The notes below the pieces were generated by a model. The model saw only the letters and a list, made by a program, of their open reading frames with translations. It made no database searches and had not been told where the DNA came from. A stretch of 64,000 nucleotides of DNA from the NCBI GenBank assembly GCA_024234165.1, contig JACKOP010000003.1, forward strand, positions 558,001-622,000, written 5' to 3'. Source of the stretch: Pseudomonadales bacterium. Lineage in GTDB: Bacteria; Pseudomonadota; Gammaproteobacteria; Pseudomonadales; UBA5518. The position numbers and the translations under genes are program-made. Positions 8,615 to 16,891 of the stretch are shown one piece after another (positions within the stretch are counted from its first letter, which is position 1; the number at the start of each line of letters is the position of its first letter).

Positions 8615-10099
8615 TCACACCAGCTGTTTCCTTTCGTTCGACGGAGGTATCGACAGTGCTTCGCGGTACTTGGCGATGGTGCGGCGAGCGACGTTGATGC
8701 CCTGCTCCTCCAGTATCGTTGCGATCTTGCTGTCACTCAGCGGCTTGCCCGGATTCTCGGCCGCAACCAGTTTCTTGATGATAGCCCGGATCGCGACCGA
8801 CGAGCATTCCCCGCCGCTGGTGGTGCTGACGTGACTCGAAAAGAAGTGCTTCAGCTCGAAGATGCCCCGCGGCGTATGCATGTATTTCTGCGTGGTGACG
8901 CGTGAAATGGTCGACTCGTGCATGTTCACCGTCGTTGCCACGTCGTGGAGGATCATCGGGCGCATCGCTTCGGGACCGTGTTCGAGGAAACCCTGCTGGC
9001 GCTCGACGATGCAGGTTGCAACCTTGAGCAGTGTTTCGTTGCGACTCTGCAGGCTCCTGAGAAACCATCTGGCCTCCTGCAGGTTGTCGCGCAGGAACAG
9101 GTTGTCCGCCGAGCTGTCGGCGCGGCGGATCAGCGACGCATAGTGGTTGTTGATGCGCAGGCGCGGTGCGATCTCCGGGTTCAGTTCGACCGTCCAGCGG
9201 CCGTTGCGCTTGCTGACCAGGACGTCCGGCACCACATACTCCGGCTCCGTGCCCGCGAGCGCGCTGCCCGGGCGCGGGTTGAGCTGCAGGATGTGGCGGA
9301 TCGCTGCCTTCAGCTCGGACTCACCGACACGCAGGCGGCGCATCAGCGTCGCGTAGTCGCGTACCGCGAGGAGCTGGATATGGCGGTCGATGATCGTGCG
9401 TGCCAGGCGTATGGCCGGATCGTCGTTGCATTGTGCGAGTTGCAGCAGCAGGCATTCGCGCAGGTCGCGTGCGCCCACGCCGGGAGGATCGAAGTGCTGG
9501 ATCCGTCGCAGTACGGCCATCACTTCGTCCACTTCCACCGGTTCCGGCGCATCGATCGTCTCGGCGATCTCCTCGATGCTCGCGGTGAGCATGCCATCGC
9601 TGTCGATCGCGTCGATCAGCGCGGTCGCGATCGTGCGATCGGTGTCGGACATCGGCGTGAGGTTCAGTTGCCACAGCAGATGATCGCCGAGTGTGGTCGT
9701 GGCTGCGGTGTACGATTCGAAATCGGCGTTTTCGTCGCCCGCGCCGCTTGCTGCCGGCCCCGAAGTCTCGTAGATGTCCTCCCAGTTGGTGTCGACCGCA
9801 AGGTCGGTGGGGATCGTCTCGGTGGTCACGCTGTCGGCCACCTCGGTTTCCGTTGTGTCGACTGCAGAGGCGCCCTCGGGGTCGGGGTCGGATTCCGTCG
9901 CGGGCTGTGCGGGCAGTCCGGATTCGATGTCTTCGGATGCGCCCGACTCGATCAGCTCCAGCAGCGGGTTGCTGTCCAGGGCCTCCTGAATCTCCTGCTG
10001 CAACTCCAGCGTCGAGAGCTGCAGAAGGCGGATTGCCTGCTGCAGCTGCGGAGTCATGGTCAGGTGCTGACCCAGTTTTAGCTGCAGCGACTGCTTCAT
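8615..10099 (-). CDS. rpoN: RNA polymerase sigma-54 factor
   Basis: Encodes 494 residues from ATG 10099. Domains in order are the glutamine/leucine-rich region I (LKLGQHLTMTPQLQQAIRLLQLS), an acidic linker at about residues 55-125, the core-binding region, and the DNA-binding part ending with the RpoN box ARRTIAKYRE close to the C terminus. It directs transcription from GG/GC (-24/-12) promoters with enhancer-binding activators. It heads the minus-strand unit rpoN-hpf-rapZ-npr-darP. A good sigma-70 promoter lies about 65-95 bases upstream of the start. Confidence 0.98.
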   Translation of the reverse strand: MKQSLQLKLGQHLTMTPQLQQAIRLLQLSTLELQQEIQEALDSNPLLELIESGASEDIESGLPAQPATESDPDPEGASAVDTTETEVADSVTTETIPTDLAVDTNWEDIYETSGPAASGAGDENADFESYTAATTTLGDHLLWQLNLTPMSDTDRTIATALIDAIDSDGMLTASIEEIAETIDAPEPVEVDEVMAVLRRIQHFDPPGVGARDLRECLLLQLAQCNDDPAIRLARTIIDRHIQLLAVRDYATLMRRLRVGESELKAAIRHILQLNPRPGSALAGTEPEYVVPDVLVSKRNGRWTVELNPEIAPRLRINNHYASLIRRADSSADNLFLRDNLQEARWFLRSLQSRNETLLKVATCIVERQQGFLEHGPEAMRPMILHDVATTVNMHESTISRVTTQKYMHTPRGIFELKHFFSSHVSTTSGGECSSVAIRAIIKKLVAAENPGKPLSDSKIATILEEQGINVARRTIAKYREALSIPPSNERKQLV

Positions 10100-10163
10100 G
10101 GACGATATGCTGTGACCTGACAGGGGCGGGTTCACCACCCGACTGAAAACGAACGCCGAATTG

Positions 10164-10192
10164 AGTGTAGACGGCGTGTCGAGGCCATGCAA
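10164..10192 (-). promoter_or_regulatory. Sigma-70 promoter of the rpoN unit
   Basis: On the minus strand TTGCAT (-35, 10192-10187) and TACACT (-10, 10169-10164) are separated by exactly 17 bases. This is in the 114-base gap between lptB and rpoN and points towards rpoN, suggesting a transcript start near 10157 and a leader of about 57 bases. No experimental support. Confidence 0.55.
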
Positions 10193-10213
10193 TGTACGCG
10201 CCAGCGGGTTGCT

Positions 10214-10939
10214 TCAGAGCTGGAACTGGTGGCCGAGATAGACTTCCCGTACCTTTTCGTGAGCCAGGATCGTCGCGGCGTCACCCTCAGCGATGATGTG
10301 CCCCTCGCCGACGATGCAGGCGCGCTCGCAAATGTCGAGCGTTTCGCGCACGTTGTGGTCGGTGATCAGGATGCCGATCCCGCGTTGCTGCAGATGCCGA
10401 ACTATGTCCTTGATATCCTTGATGGAAATCGGATCGACACCGGCGAACGGTTCGTCCAGCAGGATGAACGACGGTTCGCTGGCGAGCGCCCGTGCGATCT
10501 CGACGCGCCGGCGTTCACCGCCCGAAAGCGCCATGCCGCGCACGTCGCGCAGGTGAGTGAGGTTGAACTCCTGCAGCAGTTCCTCGAGCCTTTCCTGTTG
10601 CCGTGCACGGCTCAGGGCGCTGCGCGTCTGCAGGATCGCAAGGATGTTCTCGGCTGCCGTGAGGCGGCGGAACACCGAAGCCTCCTGCGGCAGATAGCCG
10701 ATCCCCTTGCGGGCGCGACCGTGCATCGGCAATCGCGTGATGTCTTCGCCTCCGAGCAGGATGCGACCGCGGTCGGCCGGAACGATGCCGAGGATCATAT
10801 AGAAGCAGGTGGTCTTGCCCGAGCCGTTGGGGCCGAGCAGGCCGACGATCTCGCCGCTCTGCACGGCGATCGAGACGTCGCGGATCACCTTGCGCCCGCG
10901 ATAGGCCTTGGCGAGGCCAAGCGCCTCAAGGCGCGTCAT
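10214..10939 (-). CDS. lptB: LPS export ABC transporter ATP-binding protein
   Basis: A 241-residue ABC ATPase with Walker A GPNGSGKTT, signature LSGGERRRVEIARAL, Walker B FILLDEPFAG and the H-loop histidine in TDHNV, all close to E. coli LptB. It powers extraction of LPS from the inner membrane with LptF and LptG. A GGAGG sits six bases before ATG 10939 and immediately abuts the earlier ATG 10945, so the second ATG is chosen. It overlaps the lptA stop. lptF and lptG are not in the window, which is normal as they are encoded elsewhere. Confidence 0.97.
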   Translation of the reverse strand: MTRLEALGLAKAYRGRKVIRDVSIAVQSGEIVGLLGPNGSGKTTCFYMILGIVPADRGRILLGGEDITRLPMHGRARKGIGYLPQEASVFRRLTAAENILAILQTRSALSRARQQERLEELLQEFNLTHLRDVRGMALSGGERRRVEIARALASEPSFILLDEPFAGVDPISIKDIKDIVRHLQQRGIGILITDHNVRETLDICERACIVGEGHIIAEGDAATILAHEKVREVYLGHQFQL

Positions 10940-11528
10940 TGCCATCCTCCGTTTCGGCTGGAGGTGGTGGTGTGTCCGGGCTGGCAGGCGTTGCAGGCTG
11001 TTGTGTCTGCGCGTGCCGCGGCTGGATCACCATCTGTACGCGCGATGATCCGGAGCGCGCGGACCCGGCGCTCGCCTTCACGCGCTGCTCCTGCATGAAG
11101 TACTCGATCCGCTCGCCGTTGACCGTCGAGCCCTCCTGCGTGATCGATGCCTGGCCGGTGAGGATCAGCACCTCGCGCTGCACGTCGTACTGCAGCGTGC
11201 GTGCGCGTGCGTCCACGGGCTCCCGGTCTGGCGCCGGCTTCTGCTGCATCCTGACCGGGTTGCCGTCGGCGTCGATACGGTTCACCTGGGTGCCGTCCAT
11301 CGCGATCGTGACCCGGTTCGCCGCGATATGCAGGCTGCCTTGGTTGATCTCGACGTCACCGGTGTATACGGTCGTGCCCTTGCGCTCGTCGCGTTCAGCC
11401 CGATCCGACTGGATGTAGATCGGCTGGTTGCGGTCAGCGGGCAGGCTCAGCGCAGAGCTTGCGCCGAGCGTGCAGCACACGGCCATCACGGCTGCGGCAA
11501 GGCGGCGCAAGGCGTGTCGGGCGTCCAT
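10926..11528 (-). CDS. lptA: LPS transport periplasmic bridge protein LptA
   Basis: A 200-residue secreted protein with a signal peptide (positively charged start, hydrophobic LAAAVMAVCCTLGASSA, likely cut before LSLPAD) and an OstA-type domain: IYIQSDRAERDERKGTTVYTGDV, then INQGSLHIAANRV. LptA oligomers form the periplasmic bridge for LPS. ATG 11528 has an AAGGA upstream; starts further up would add a non-signal-like leader. The C terminus is a proline/threonine-rich tail. Only 63 bases separate it from kdsC, so lptC, which usually lies here, is absent. Confidence 0.93.
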   Translation of the reverse strand: MDARHALRRLAAAVMAVCCTLGASSALSLPADRNQPIYIQSDRAERDERKGTTVYTGDVEINQGSLHIAANRVTIAMDGTQVNRIDADGNPVRMQQKPAPDREPVDARARTLQYDVQREVLILTGQASITQEGSTVNGERIEYFMQEQRVKASAGSARSGSSRVQMVIQPRHAQTQQPATPASPDTPPPPAETEDGNDAP

Positions 11529-11591
11529 CACAGGTATTCCTTCAACTATGTGGTCGGCGTCTTGGCGCCCACTGAGGTTCATCATATACGG

Positions 11592-12176
11592 TCAGCGCGC
11601 GGCCGCGTCGATCGCCGGCTCCAGGTAGGTCTGCACGACCTGCTGCCATTGACCGCGCTTGCGCAGCAGCATCTCGCAGGCCTCGCGTACGGCTCCTTCG
11701 CCGCCGCGGGCCGAGCTCTGCCACGTTGCACGGCACGCGACCTCGCTGCTCGCGTTGGCCACTGTCATGCCCAGACCCACCGCCATGATCGCTGCAAGGT
11801 CAGGCAGGTCGTCACCCATGTAGGCGGTCTCGGCCAGCGTGAATCCTGTCTGCGCGAGCAGTTCGCGAAGTGCCTGCAGCTTGTCCTCGCGCCCCTGCAT
11901 GCAGTGGTCTATGCCGAGTTCACGCATGCGTCGTTCGATTGCCCGCGAATGCCGCGCGGTAATGATCGCCACCTGGATTCCGCTGCGACGCAGCAGCTTG
12001 ATGCCGAGTCCGTCGAGGATCGAAAAGCTCTTCATTTCCTCGCTGTTGCCGATGTAGTGGATCCGTCCGTCCGTGAGCACGCCGTCGACGTCGAGTGCGA
12101 GCAGGCGGATCCTGCGAGCGATCGTTGCGAGGTCCTGCATCATGGGTGTGTGCTCCGCTGGCTGGTGCAGACTCAT
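11592..12176 (-). CDS. kdsC: 3-deoxy-D-manno-octulosonate 8-phosphate phosphatase
   Basis: A 194-residue HAD-superfamily phosphatase lacking a cap domain, with nucleophile D29 and D31 in LALDVDGVLTDG, the IITAR motif, a conserved lysine in REDKLQAL and the GDDLPDL metal site. It dephosphorylates Kdo-8-phosphate in Kdo synthesis for LPS. ATG 12176 overlaps the kdsD stop in an ATGA arrangement; ATG 12143 with a GGAG upstream is an alternative start eleven codons later. It is followed directly by lptA. Confidence 0.95.
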   Translation of the reverse strand: MSLHQPAEHTPMMQDLATIARRIRLLALDVDGVLTDGRIHYIGNSEEMKSFSILDGLGIKLLRRSGIQVAIITARHSRAIERRMRELGIDHCMQGREDKLQALRELLAQTGFTLAETAYMGDDLPDLAAIMAVGLGMTVANASSEVACRATWQSSARGGEGAVREACEMLLRKRGQWQQVVQTYLEPAIDAAAR

Positions 12177-13159
12177 CAGGCGATGCCGGCACGCAGCAGG
12201 TCATGAAGATGGATCACGCCGGTGGGTCGGTACTCGTCGTCGACGACGACCAGTGAGGTGATCTTGCCTTCTTCGAGCATATGCAGAGCCTGCGCAGCCA
12301 GCGCGTTGCCGGTCACGGTCTTGCAGCGTGTGGTCATGAAGTCCGCGATCGGCGTGACGTGGAAGTCGATCCCGCGATCGATTGCGCGCCGCAAGTCGCC
12401 ATCGGTGAATACGCCAAGCAACCGGCCGGCGTCGTCGGTGATCGTTGTCATGCCGAAGCCCTTGGCGGTCATCTCCAGCAGTGCCTCGCGGATCCGCGTT
12501 GCAGGGGGCACACGCGGGACTTCGCGCCCCTGGTGCATGATGTCGTCTACACGCAGCAGCAGTTTGCGCCCGAGCATCCCGCCCGGATGGGAGAACGCGA
12601 AGTCCTCGGCCGAAAAGCCACGAGCCTCGAGCAGCGCGATCGCCAGGGCATCGCCCATCACCAGGGCCACGGTGGTGCTGGAGGTCGGTGCGAGCCCCAG
12701 TGGGCAGGCCTCGACGGCCACGCCTGCATCCAGAGCGACATCGGCGAAGCGCGCCAGCGACGAGTCCGGCTTGCCGGTCATCGCGATCAGGTGTGCGCCC
12801 ATGCGCTTGATCAGCGGTACGATCGCCAGCACTTCCGGGGTGGCGCCCGAGTTCGACAGCGCCAGCACCACGTCGCGGCCGGTGATCATTCCGATGTCGC
12901 CGTGGCTCGCTTCCGCCGGATGTACATAGAACGCCGGGGTGCCCGTGCTGGCCAGCGTCGCCGCGATCTTGTGGCCGATGTGTCCCGACTTGCCCATGCC
13001 GGTCACGACCACCCGTCCGTCGCAGGCCAGGATGATCTCGCAGGCGCGTTCGAAGCTGACGTCGAGGCGCTCGTGCAGTTGCTGCACGGCCTCGATTTCC
13101 AGTGCCACCGTGCGCTGGGCAGACGCGAGAAAGCGTTCGCGCGGTGCGGGAGCGCTCAT
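12176..13159 (-). CDS. kdsD: Arabinose-5-phosphate isomerase (KdsD/KpsF)
   Basis: A 327-residue protein: SIS domain at about residues 30-170 (GMGKSGHIGHKIAATLASTGTPAFYVHPAEASHGD) followed by two CBS domains (about 205-325, with FTDGDLRR in the first). It converts ribulose-5-phosphate to arabinose-5-phosphate, the first dedicated step to Kdo. Start ATG 13159 is chosen because the longer reading runs through a proline/glycine-rich stretch not seen in the family. It heads the unit kdsD-kdsC-lptA-lptB and is divergent from ibaG. Confidence 0.96.
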   Translation of the reverse strand: MSAPAPRERFLASAQRTVALEIEAVQQLHERLDVSFERACEIILACDGRVVVTGMGKSGHIGHKIAATLASTGTPAFYVHPAEASHGDIGMITGRDVVLALSNSGATPEVLAIVPLIKRMGAHLIAMTGKPDSSLARFADVALDAGVAVEACPLGLAPTSSTTVALVMGDALAIALLEARGFSAEDFAFSHPGGMLGRKLLLRVDDIMHQGREVPRVPPATRIREALLEMTAKGFGMTTITDDAGRLLGVFTDGDLRRAIDRGIDFHVTPIADFMTTRCKTVTGNALAAQALHMLEEGKITSLVVVDDEYRPTGVIHLHDLLRAGIA

Positions 13160-13271
13160 CGCAGCCCCCTGCTGTTGTGGCGAGCGGCACGCTGCGGGAG
13201 GTCGAAATGGCGGTCGCCAGGGGCCGCCCCCGGGCGGATGCGAATGGCGGTGAAAGTCACGGAAGCAGCTG

Positions 13272-13301
13272 TTCACTCGATTTCTGCGGGGCGCGTATCA
13301 T
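13272..13301 (+). promoter_or_regulatory. Possible sigma-70 promoter for ibaG-murA
   Basis: TTCACT (13272-13277) and TATCAT (13296-13301) are spaced by 18 bases in the 239-base divergent gap between kdsD and ibaG. The same AT pocket read on the minus strand gives TATGAT, so kdsD may use an overlapping promoter. The rest of the gap is GC-rich and holds no gene I can support. Confidence 0.35.
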
Positions 13302-13398
13302 AGCCGGTTTCCGGAATAGATGCCGTGCCGATCGACACCCGCGCCGGGCGCGGGTGCTCATCCGGGCGGTGCGGCAGGCACAGATGGAGTCGAACAGC

Positions 13399-13644
13399 AT
13401 GACGGCAGAAGAGATCAGGAACCTGGTGATGGCGGGGCTGCCCGGAGCAGAAGTCGCCGTGGGCGGCGATGGTTATCACGTCGATCTGACGGTCATCAGC
13501 GATGTCTTCGACGGCCTGTCGCGGCTGAAGCGCCAGCAGGCGGTCTACGCGACACTCGACGCGGCGATCCGTTCCGGGGCGCTGCACGCGGTCAACATCC
13601 ACGCGTCGACCGTTGCAGAAAGCCGCGCCAGCGGCCGCGACTGA
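13399..13644 (+). CDS. ibaG: BolA family protein IbaG/YrbA
   Basis: An 81-residue BolA-like protein (MTAEEIRNLV... DGYHVDLTVISDVFDGLSRLKRQQAVYATLDAAIRSGALHAVNI), the length typical for IbaG. BolA proteins pair with monothiol glutaredoxins in iron-sulphur trafficking; IbaG is also linked to acid response and envelope integrity. ATG 13399 has a GGAG nine bases upstream; ATG 13384 is an alternative. It is followed 15 bases later by murA, as in most gammaproteobacteria, but the mla genes that normally precede it are missing. Confidence 0.92.
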   Translation: MTAEEIRNLVMAGLPGAEVAVGGDGYHVDLTVISDVFDGLSRLKRQQAVYATLDAAIRSGALHAVNIHASTVAESRASGRD

Positions 13645-13659
13645 ATACCGGCGCAGGCG

Positions 13660-14922
13660 ATGGACAAGCTCGCAATCTGCGGCGGCGTGCCTCTGGCGGG
13701 AGAGATCCGCATTTCGGGCGCGAAGAACGCCGCGCTGCCGATACTGGCCGCCTCGCTGCTCAGTGCCGAGGCGCTGCGTGTGCGCAATGTGCCCCATCTG
13801 CACGACATCACGACGATGATCGAGCTGCTCGGCAGCATGGGGGTCGATGTCCTGATCGACGAACGCATGGGTGTCGAGGCGTGTGCCGCTGCGGTGCACA
13901 GTCACGTTGCTCCGTACGAGCTCGTGCGCACCATGCGTGCGTCGATACTCGTGCTCGGCCCGATGCTGGCACGCTTCGGCCGGGCGCGGGTCTCGTTTCC
14001 CGGTGGTTGCGCGATCGGCAGTCGGCCCATCGATCTGCATCTGCGCGGCCTGCAGGCGATGGGAGCCGAGATCGACATCGACGGCGGCTACATCAATGCA
14101 CGGGTGACGGGTCGTCTGCGGGGCGCACATATCCTGTTCGACAAGATCACGGTGGGTGGGACCGAAAACCTGCTGATGGCGGCAACGCTGGCCGAAGGGC
14201 GCACCATCCTCGAGAACGCTGCACGTGAACCCGAGATCAGTGATCTTGCGCACTGCCTGCAGCGCATGGGTGCACGCATCGACGGAGTAGGAAGCGACAC
14301 GCTGGTGATCGACGGGGTGGAGCGGTTGCACGGTTGCGAATACGTGGTCATGCCGGATCGGATCGAGACCGGAACCTTCCTCGTCGCAGCGGCAGCGACA
14401 CGCGGGCGTGTGAAGTTGCGCGGCACGCGTGCAGAGATTCTGGAGGCGGTACTGGCAAAACTCGCCGAGGCGGGAGCGCATATCGAGCACGGGGACGGGT
14501 GGATCACGCTCGACATGCAGGGCCGGCGGCCGCGGGCAGTCAGCATCCGTACCGCACCCTATCCGGGTTTTCCTACTGATATGCAGGCACAGTTCACGGC
14601 GATGAACGCGATCGCCGAGGGTACATCGACGATGACCGAGACGATCTTCGAGAATCGCCTGATCCAGGTGCATGAGATGAACCGCATGGGAGCGCACATC
14701 ACGGTCGAGGGCCATACGGCGATCGTCGAGGGCGTCGCGGAGTTGCGCGGAGCGCCGGTGATGGCTTCCGATCTGCGTGCGTCGGCAAGCCTCGTGATTG
14801 CCGGACTCGTCGCGCGGGGCGAGACCGTGATCGATCGTATCTACCACATCGACCGTGGCTACGAATGCATCGAGGAGAAGTTGCAGATGCTGGGTGCGCA
14901 CATCCGCCGGGTGGCGTCGTGA
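13660..14922 (+). CDS. murA: UDP-N-acetylglucosamine 1-carboxyvinyltransferase
   Basis: Encodes 420 residues. MurA transfers enolpyruvate from PEP to UDP-GlcNAc, the committed step of peptidoglycan synthesis. The N-terminal GAKNAALPILAASLL and the active-site loop PGGCAIGSRP with C117 (the residue attacked by fosfomycin) are present, as is the TDMQAQF segment. An intact cysteine implies no intrinsic fosfomycin resistance from this residue. Its stop overlaps the GTG start of hisG. Confidence 0.98.
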   Translation: MDKLAICGGVPLAGEIRISGAKNAALPILAASLLSAEALRVRNVPHLHDITTMIELLGSMGVDVLIDERMGVEACAAAVHSHVAPYELVRTMRASILVLGPMLARFGRARVSFPGGCAIGSRPIDLHLRGLQAMGAEIDIDGGYINARVTGRLRGAHILFDKITVGGTENLLMAATLAEGRTILENAAREPEISDLAHCLQRMGARIDGVGSDTLVIDGVERLHGCEYVVMPDRIETGTFLVAAAATRGRVKLRGTRAEILEAVLAKLAEAGAHIEHGDGWITLDMQGRRPRAVSIRTAPYPGFPTDMQAQFTAMNAIAEGTSTMTETIFENRLIQVHEMNRMGAHITVEGHTAIVEGVAELRGAPVMASDLRASASLVIAGLVARGETVIDRIYHIDRGYECIEEKLQMLGAHIRRVAS

Positions 14923-15587
14923 GCGACGCGCGGCCGTTGACGCTGGCGCTGACGCGCGGGCGTATCCTCAAGGAGTGTTTGCCACTGCTCGCGGCGGCGG
15001 GAGTCGTTCCCGAGGAAGATCCGGGCTCGAGCCGCAAGCTGGTGATCGGCACCAACCGGGCGGATGTGCGTCTGCTGGTCTTGCGTGGTTCCGATGTGAC
15101 GGTCTATGTGCGCCATGGCGCGGCCGATGCCGGCGTGGTCGGCCGTGACATGCTGCTCGAGTCCGGCAGCGAAGGGCTGTACGAACCGCTCGATCTCGGC
15201 ATCGCTCGCTGTCGCCTGATGACGGCAGGCATGGTGGACTGTGCGCCGGTTGGTGCACGAGTGCGAGTCGCAACCAAGTTCGTGAATGTCGCGCGGCGCT
15301 TCTATTCGGCGCGTGGCGTACAGGCCGACATCGTCAAGCTCTACGGTGCGATGGAGCTTGCGCCGGTGCTCGGCCTCGCCGAGCGGATCGTCGACATCGT
15401 CGACACCGGCAACACGCTGCGCGCAAACGGGCTGGAACCGCTGGAGACGATTGCCGAGGTCAGTTCGCGGCTGGTCGTGAACAAGGCGGCGATGAAGCTG
15501 CGTCCGCGCTTGCTCGGTGAACTGGTCGAAGGGATCGCGGCGGCCGTGGTCCGTCGCGATATGCAGGCAGGGGGAGCGGGGCAGTGA
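14919..15587 (+). CDS. hisG: ATP phosphoribosyltransferase catalytic subunit, short form
   Basis: A 222-residue HisG_S protein starting at GTG 14919, in a GTGA overlap with murA. It catalyses the first step of histidine synthesis, joining ATP and PRPP. Motifs seen are LALTRGRILKECLPLL, the DAGVVGRD segment and the PRPP-loop VDIVDTGNTLRANGL. The C-terminal ACT-like regulatory domain of long HisG is absent, so activity should depend on HisZ, which is not encoded in this window. Confidence 0.96.
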   Translation: MSDARPLTLALTRGRILKECLPLLAAAGVVPEEDPGSSRKLVIGTNRADVRLLVLRGSDVTVYVRHGAADAGVVGRDMLLESGSEGLYEPLDLGIARCRLMTAGMVDCAPVGARVRVATKFVNVARRFYSARGVQADIVKLYGAMELAPVLGLAERIVDIVDTGNTLRANGLEPLETIAEVSSRLVVNKAAMKLRPRLLGELVEGIAAAVVRRDMQAGGAGQ

Positions 15588-16891
15588 TTCGCCGGATCGA
15601 CGCCACGGCGGACGGTTTCGACGCCGTACTGGGTGAGTTGCTCGCGGTTGCGACGGCGCGTGATCCGGGGCTCGCGGCGCGCGTGGCAGCGATCATCGGC
15701 GCCGTGCGCGAACGAGGCGACGCCGCACTGCTCGAGTACACCAACCGCTTCGACGCGCGCGCGCTGGACAGCGGTGCGCAATTGCGGATCGAAGCCGACG
15801 CCTGTGAGGCTGCGCTGCGGCGCATGGCCGAGCCGGTACGCGCTGCACTGCAGCAGGCTGCGGCCCGCATCGCGGAGTACCACCGGCGCCAGTTGCAGGA
15901 TCCGTGGCAGTACCACGACGCCGACGGCAACCTGCTCGGGCAGCGCATCACCGCGCTCGGGCGGGTCGGCATCTATGTTCCGGGCGGCAAGGCGAGCTAT
16001 CCGTCGACGGTGTTGATGAACGCGATCCCGGCACGTGTTGCCGGCGTCGACGAGGTCGTGATGGCGGTGCCTGCGCCGCACGGTGAGCTGAGCGATGTCG
16101 TGTTGGCTGCAGCCGCAGTCGCTGGCGTCGACCGTGTGTTCACGATCGGCGGTGCACAGGCGGTTGCGGCGCTTGCGCTGGGGACGGCTACCGTGGCGCG
16201 TGTGGACAAGATCGTCGGCCCCGGCAACGTGTATGTCGCCGAAGCGAAGCGGCAACTGTTCGGTGAAGTCGGTATCGACATGATCGCAGGGCCGTCGGAG
16301 ATCGTGGTGATCTGCGATGGTGAAACCGATGCAGAGTGGATCGCCTTCGATCTGTTCTCGCAGGCCGAGCACGACGAGGATGCCCAGGCAATCCTGATCA
16401 GTCCGGATGCGGCTTTCCTCGACCGCGTCGCGCAGGCGATCGAGCGCCTGCTGCCGTCGATGGAGCGCTCGGCGATCATCACGGCATCGCTCGGCCGTCG
16501 TGGCGCACTCATTCACGTGCGCGACCTCGCGCATGCCGCGGAGGTATCGAATCGCATCGCGCCGGAACACCTCGAGCTCTCGGTCGCAGACCCGCAGGCG
16601 CTGCTGGATTCGATCCGCCACGCCGGTGCGATCTTCCTCGGCCGCTTCACATCCGAGGCGATAGGCGACTACTGCGCGGGGCCCAGTCACGTACTGCCGA
16701 CCTCTGGCAGCGCGCGTTTCGCGTCTCCGCTCGGCGTGCACGACTTCCAGAAGCGCAGTTCGCTGATCGGTTGCTCGATGGCGGGGGCGCGACGTCTTGG
16801 CGAGGTTGCACGGGTGCTCGCGCAGGCAGAATCCCTGCACGCGCACGCATTGTCTGCGGCAGCGCGTCTTGGCGACGGGGAAGACGCATGA
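15584..16891 (+). CDS. hisD: Histidinol dehydrogenase
   Basis: A 435-residue protein starting at GTG 15584 and overlapping hisG by 4 bases. HisD oxidises L-histidinol to L-histidine in two NAD+ steps. It shows the family signature from IVGPGNVYVAEAKRQLFG through GIDMIAGPSE, the zinc-binding region, and the catalytic E-H pair in APEHLEL. It belongs to the hisG-hisD-hisC run that follows murA in many gammaproteobacteria. Confidence 0.98.
   Translation: MIRRIDATADGFDAVLGELLAVATARDPGLAARVAAIIGAVRERGDAALLEYTNRFDARALDSGAQLRIEADACEAALRRMAEPVRAALQQAAARIAEYHRRQLQDPWQYHDADGNLLGQRITALGRVGIYVPGGKASYPSTVLMNAIPARVAGVDEVVMAVPAPHGELSDVVLAAAAVAGVDRVFTIGGAQAVAALALGTATVARVDKIVGPGNVYVAEAKRQLFGEVGIDMIAGPSEIVVICDGETDAEWIAFDLFSQAEHDEDAQAILISPDAAFLDRVAQAIERLLPSMERSAIITASLGRRGALIHVRDLAHAAEVSNRIAPEHLELSVADPQALLDSIRHAGAIFLGRFTSEAIGDYCAGPSHVLPTSGSARFASPLGVHDFQKRSSLIGCSMAGARRLGEVARVLAQAESLHAHALSAAARLGDGEDA

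Noticed and set aside
10100..10192. N-terminal extension of rpoN by 31 codons
   Set aside because: RpoN proteins begin with the MKQSLQLKLGQ type sequence; the extension covers the predicted promoter.
13160..13276. N-terminal extension of kdsD by 39 codons
   Set aside because: Proline/glycine-rich, no resemblance to the family, and it would fill the divergent promoter region.
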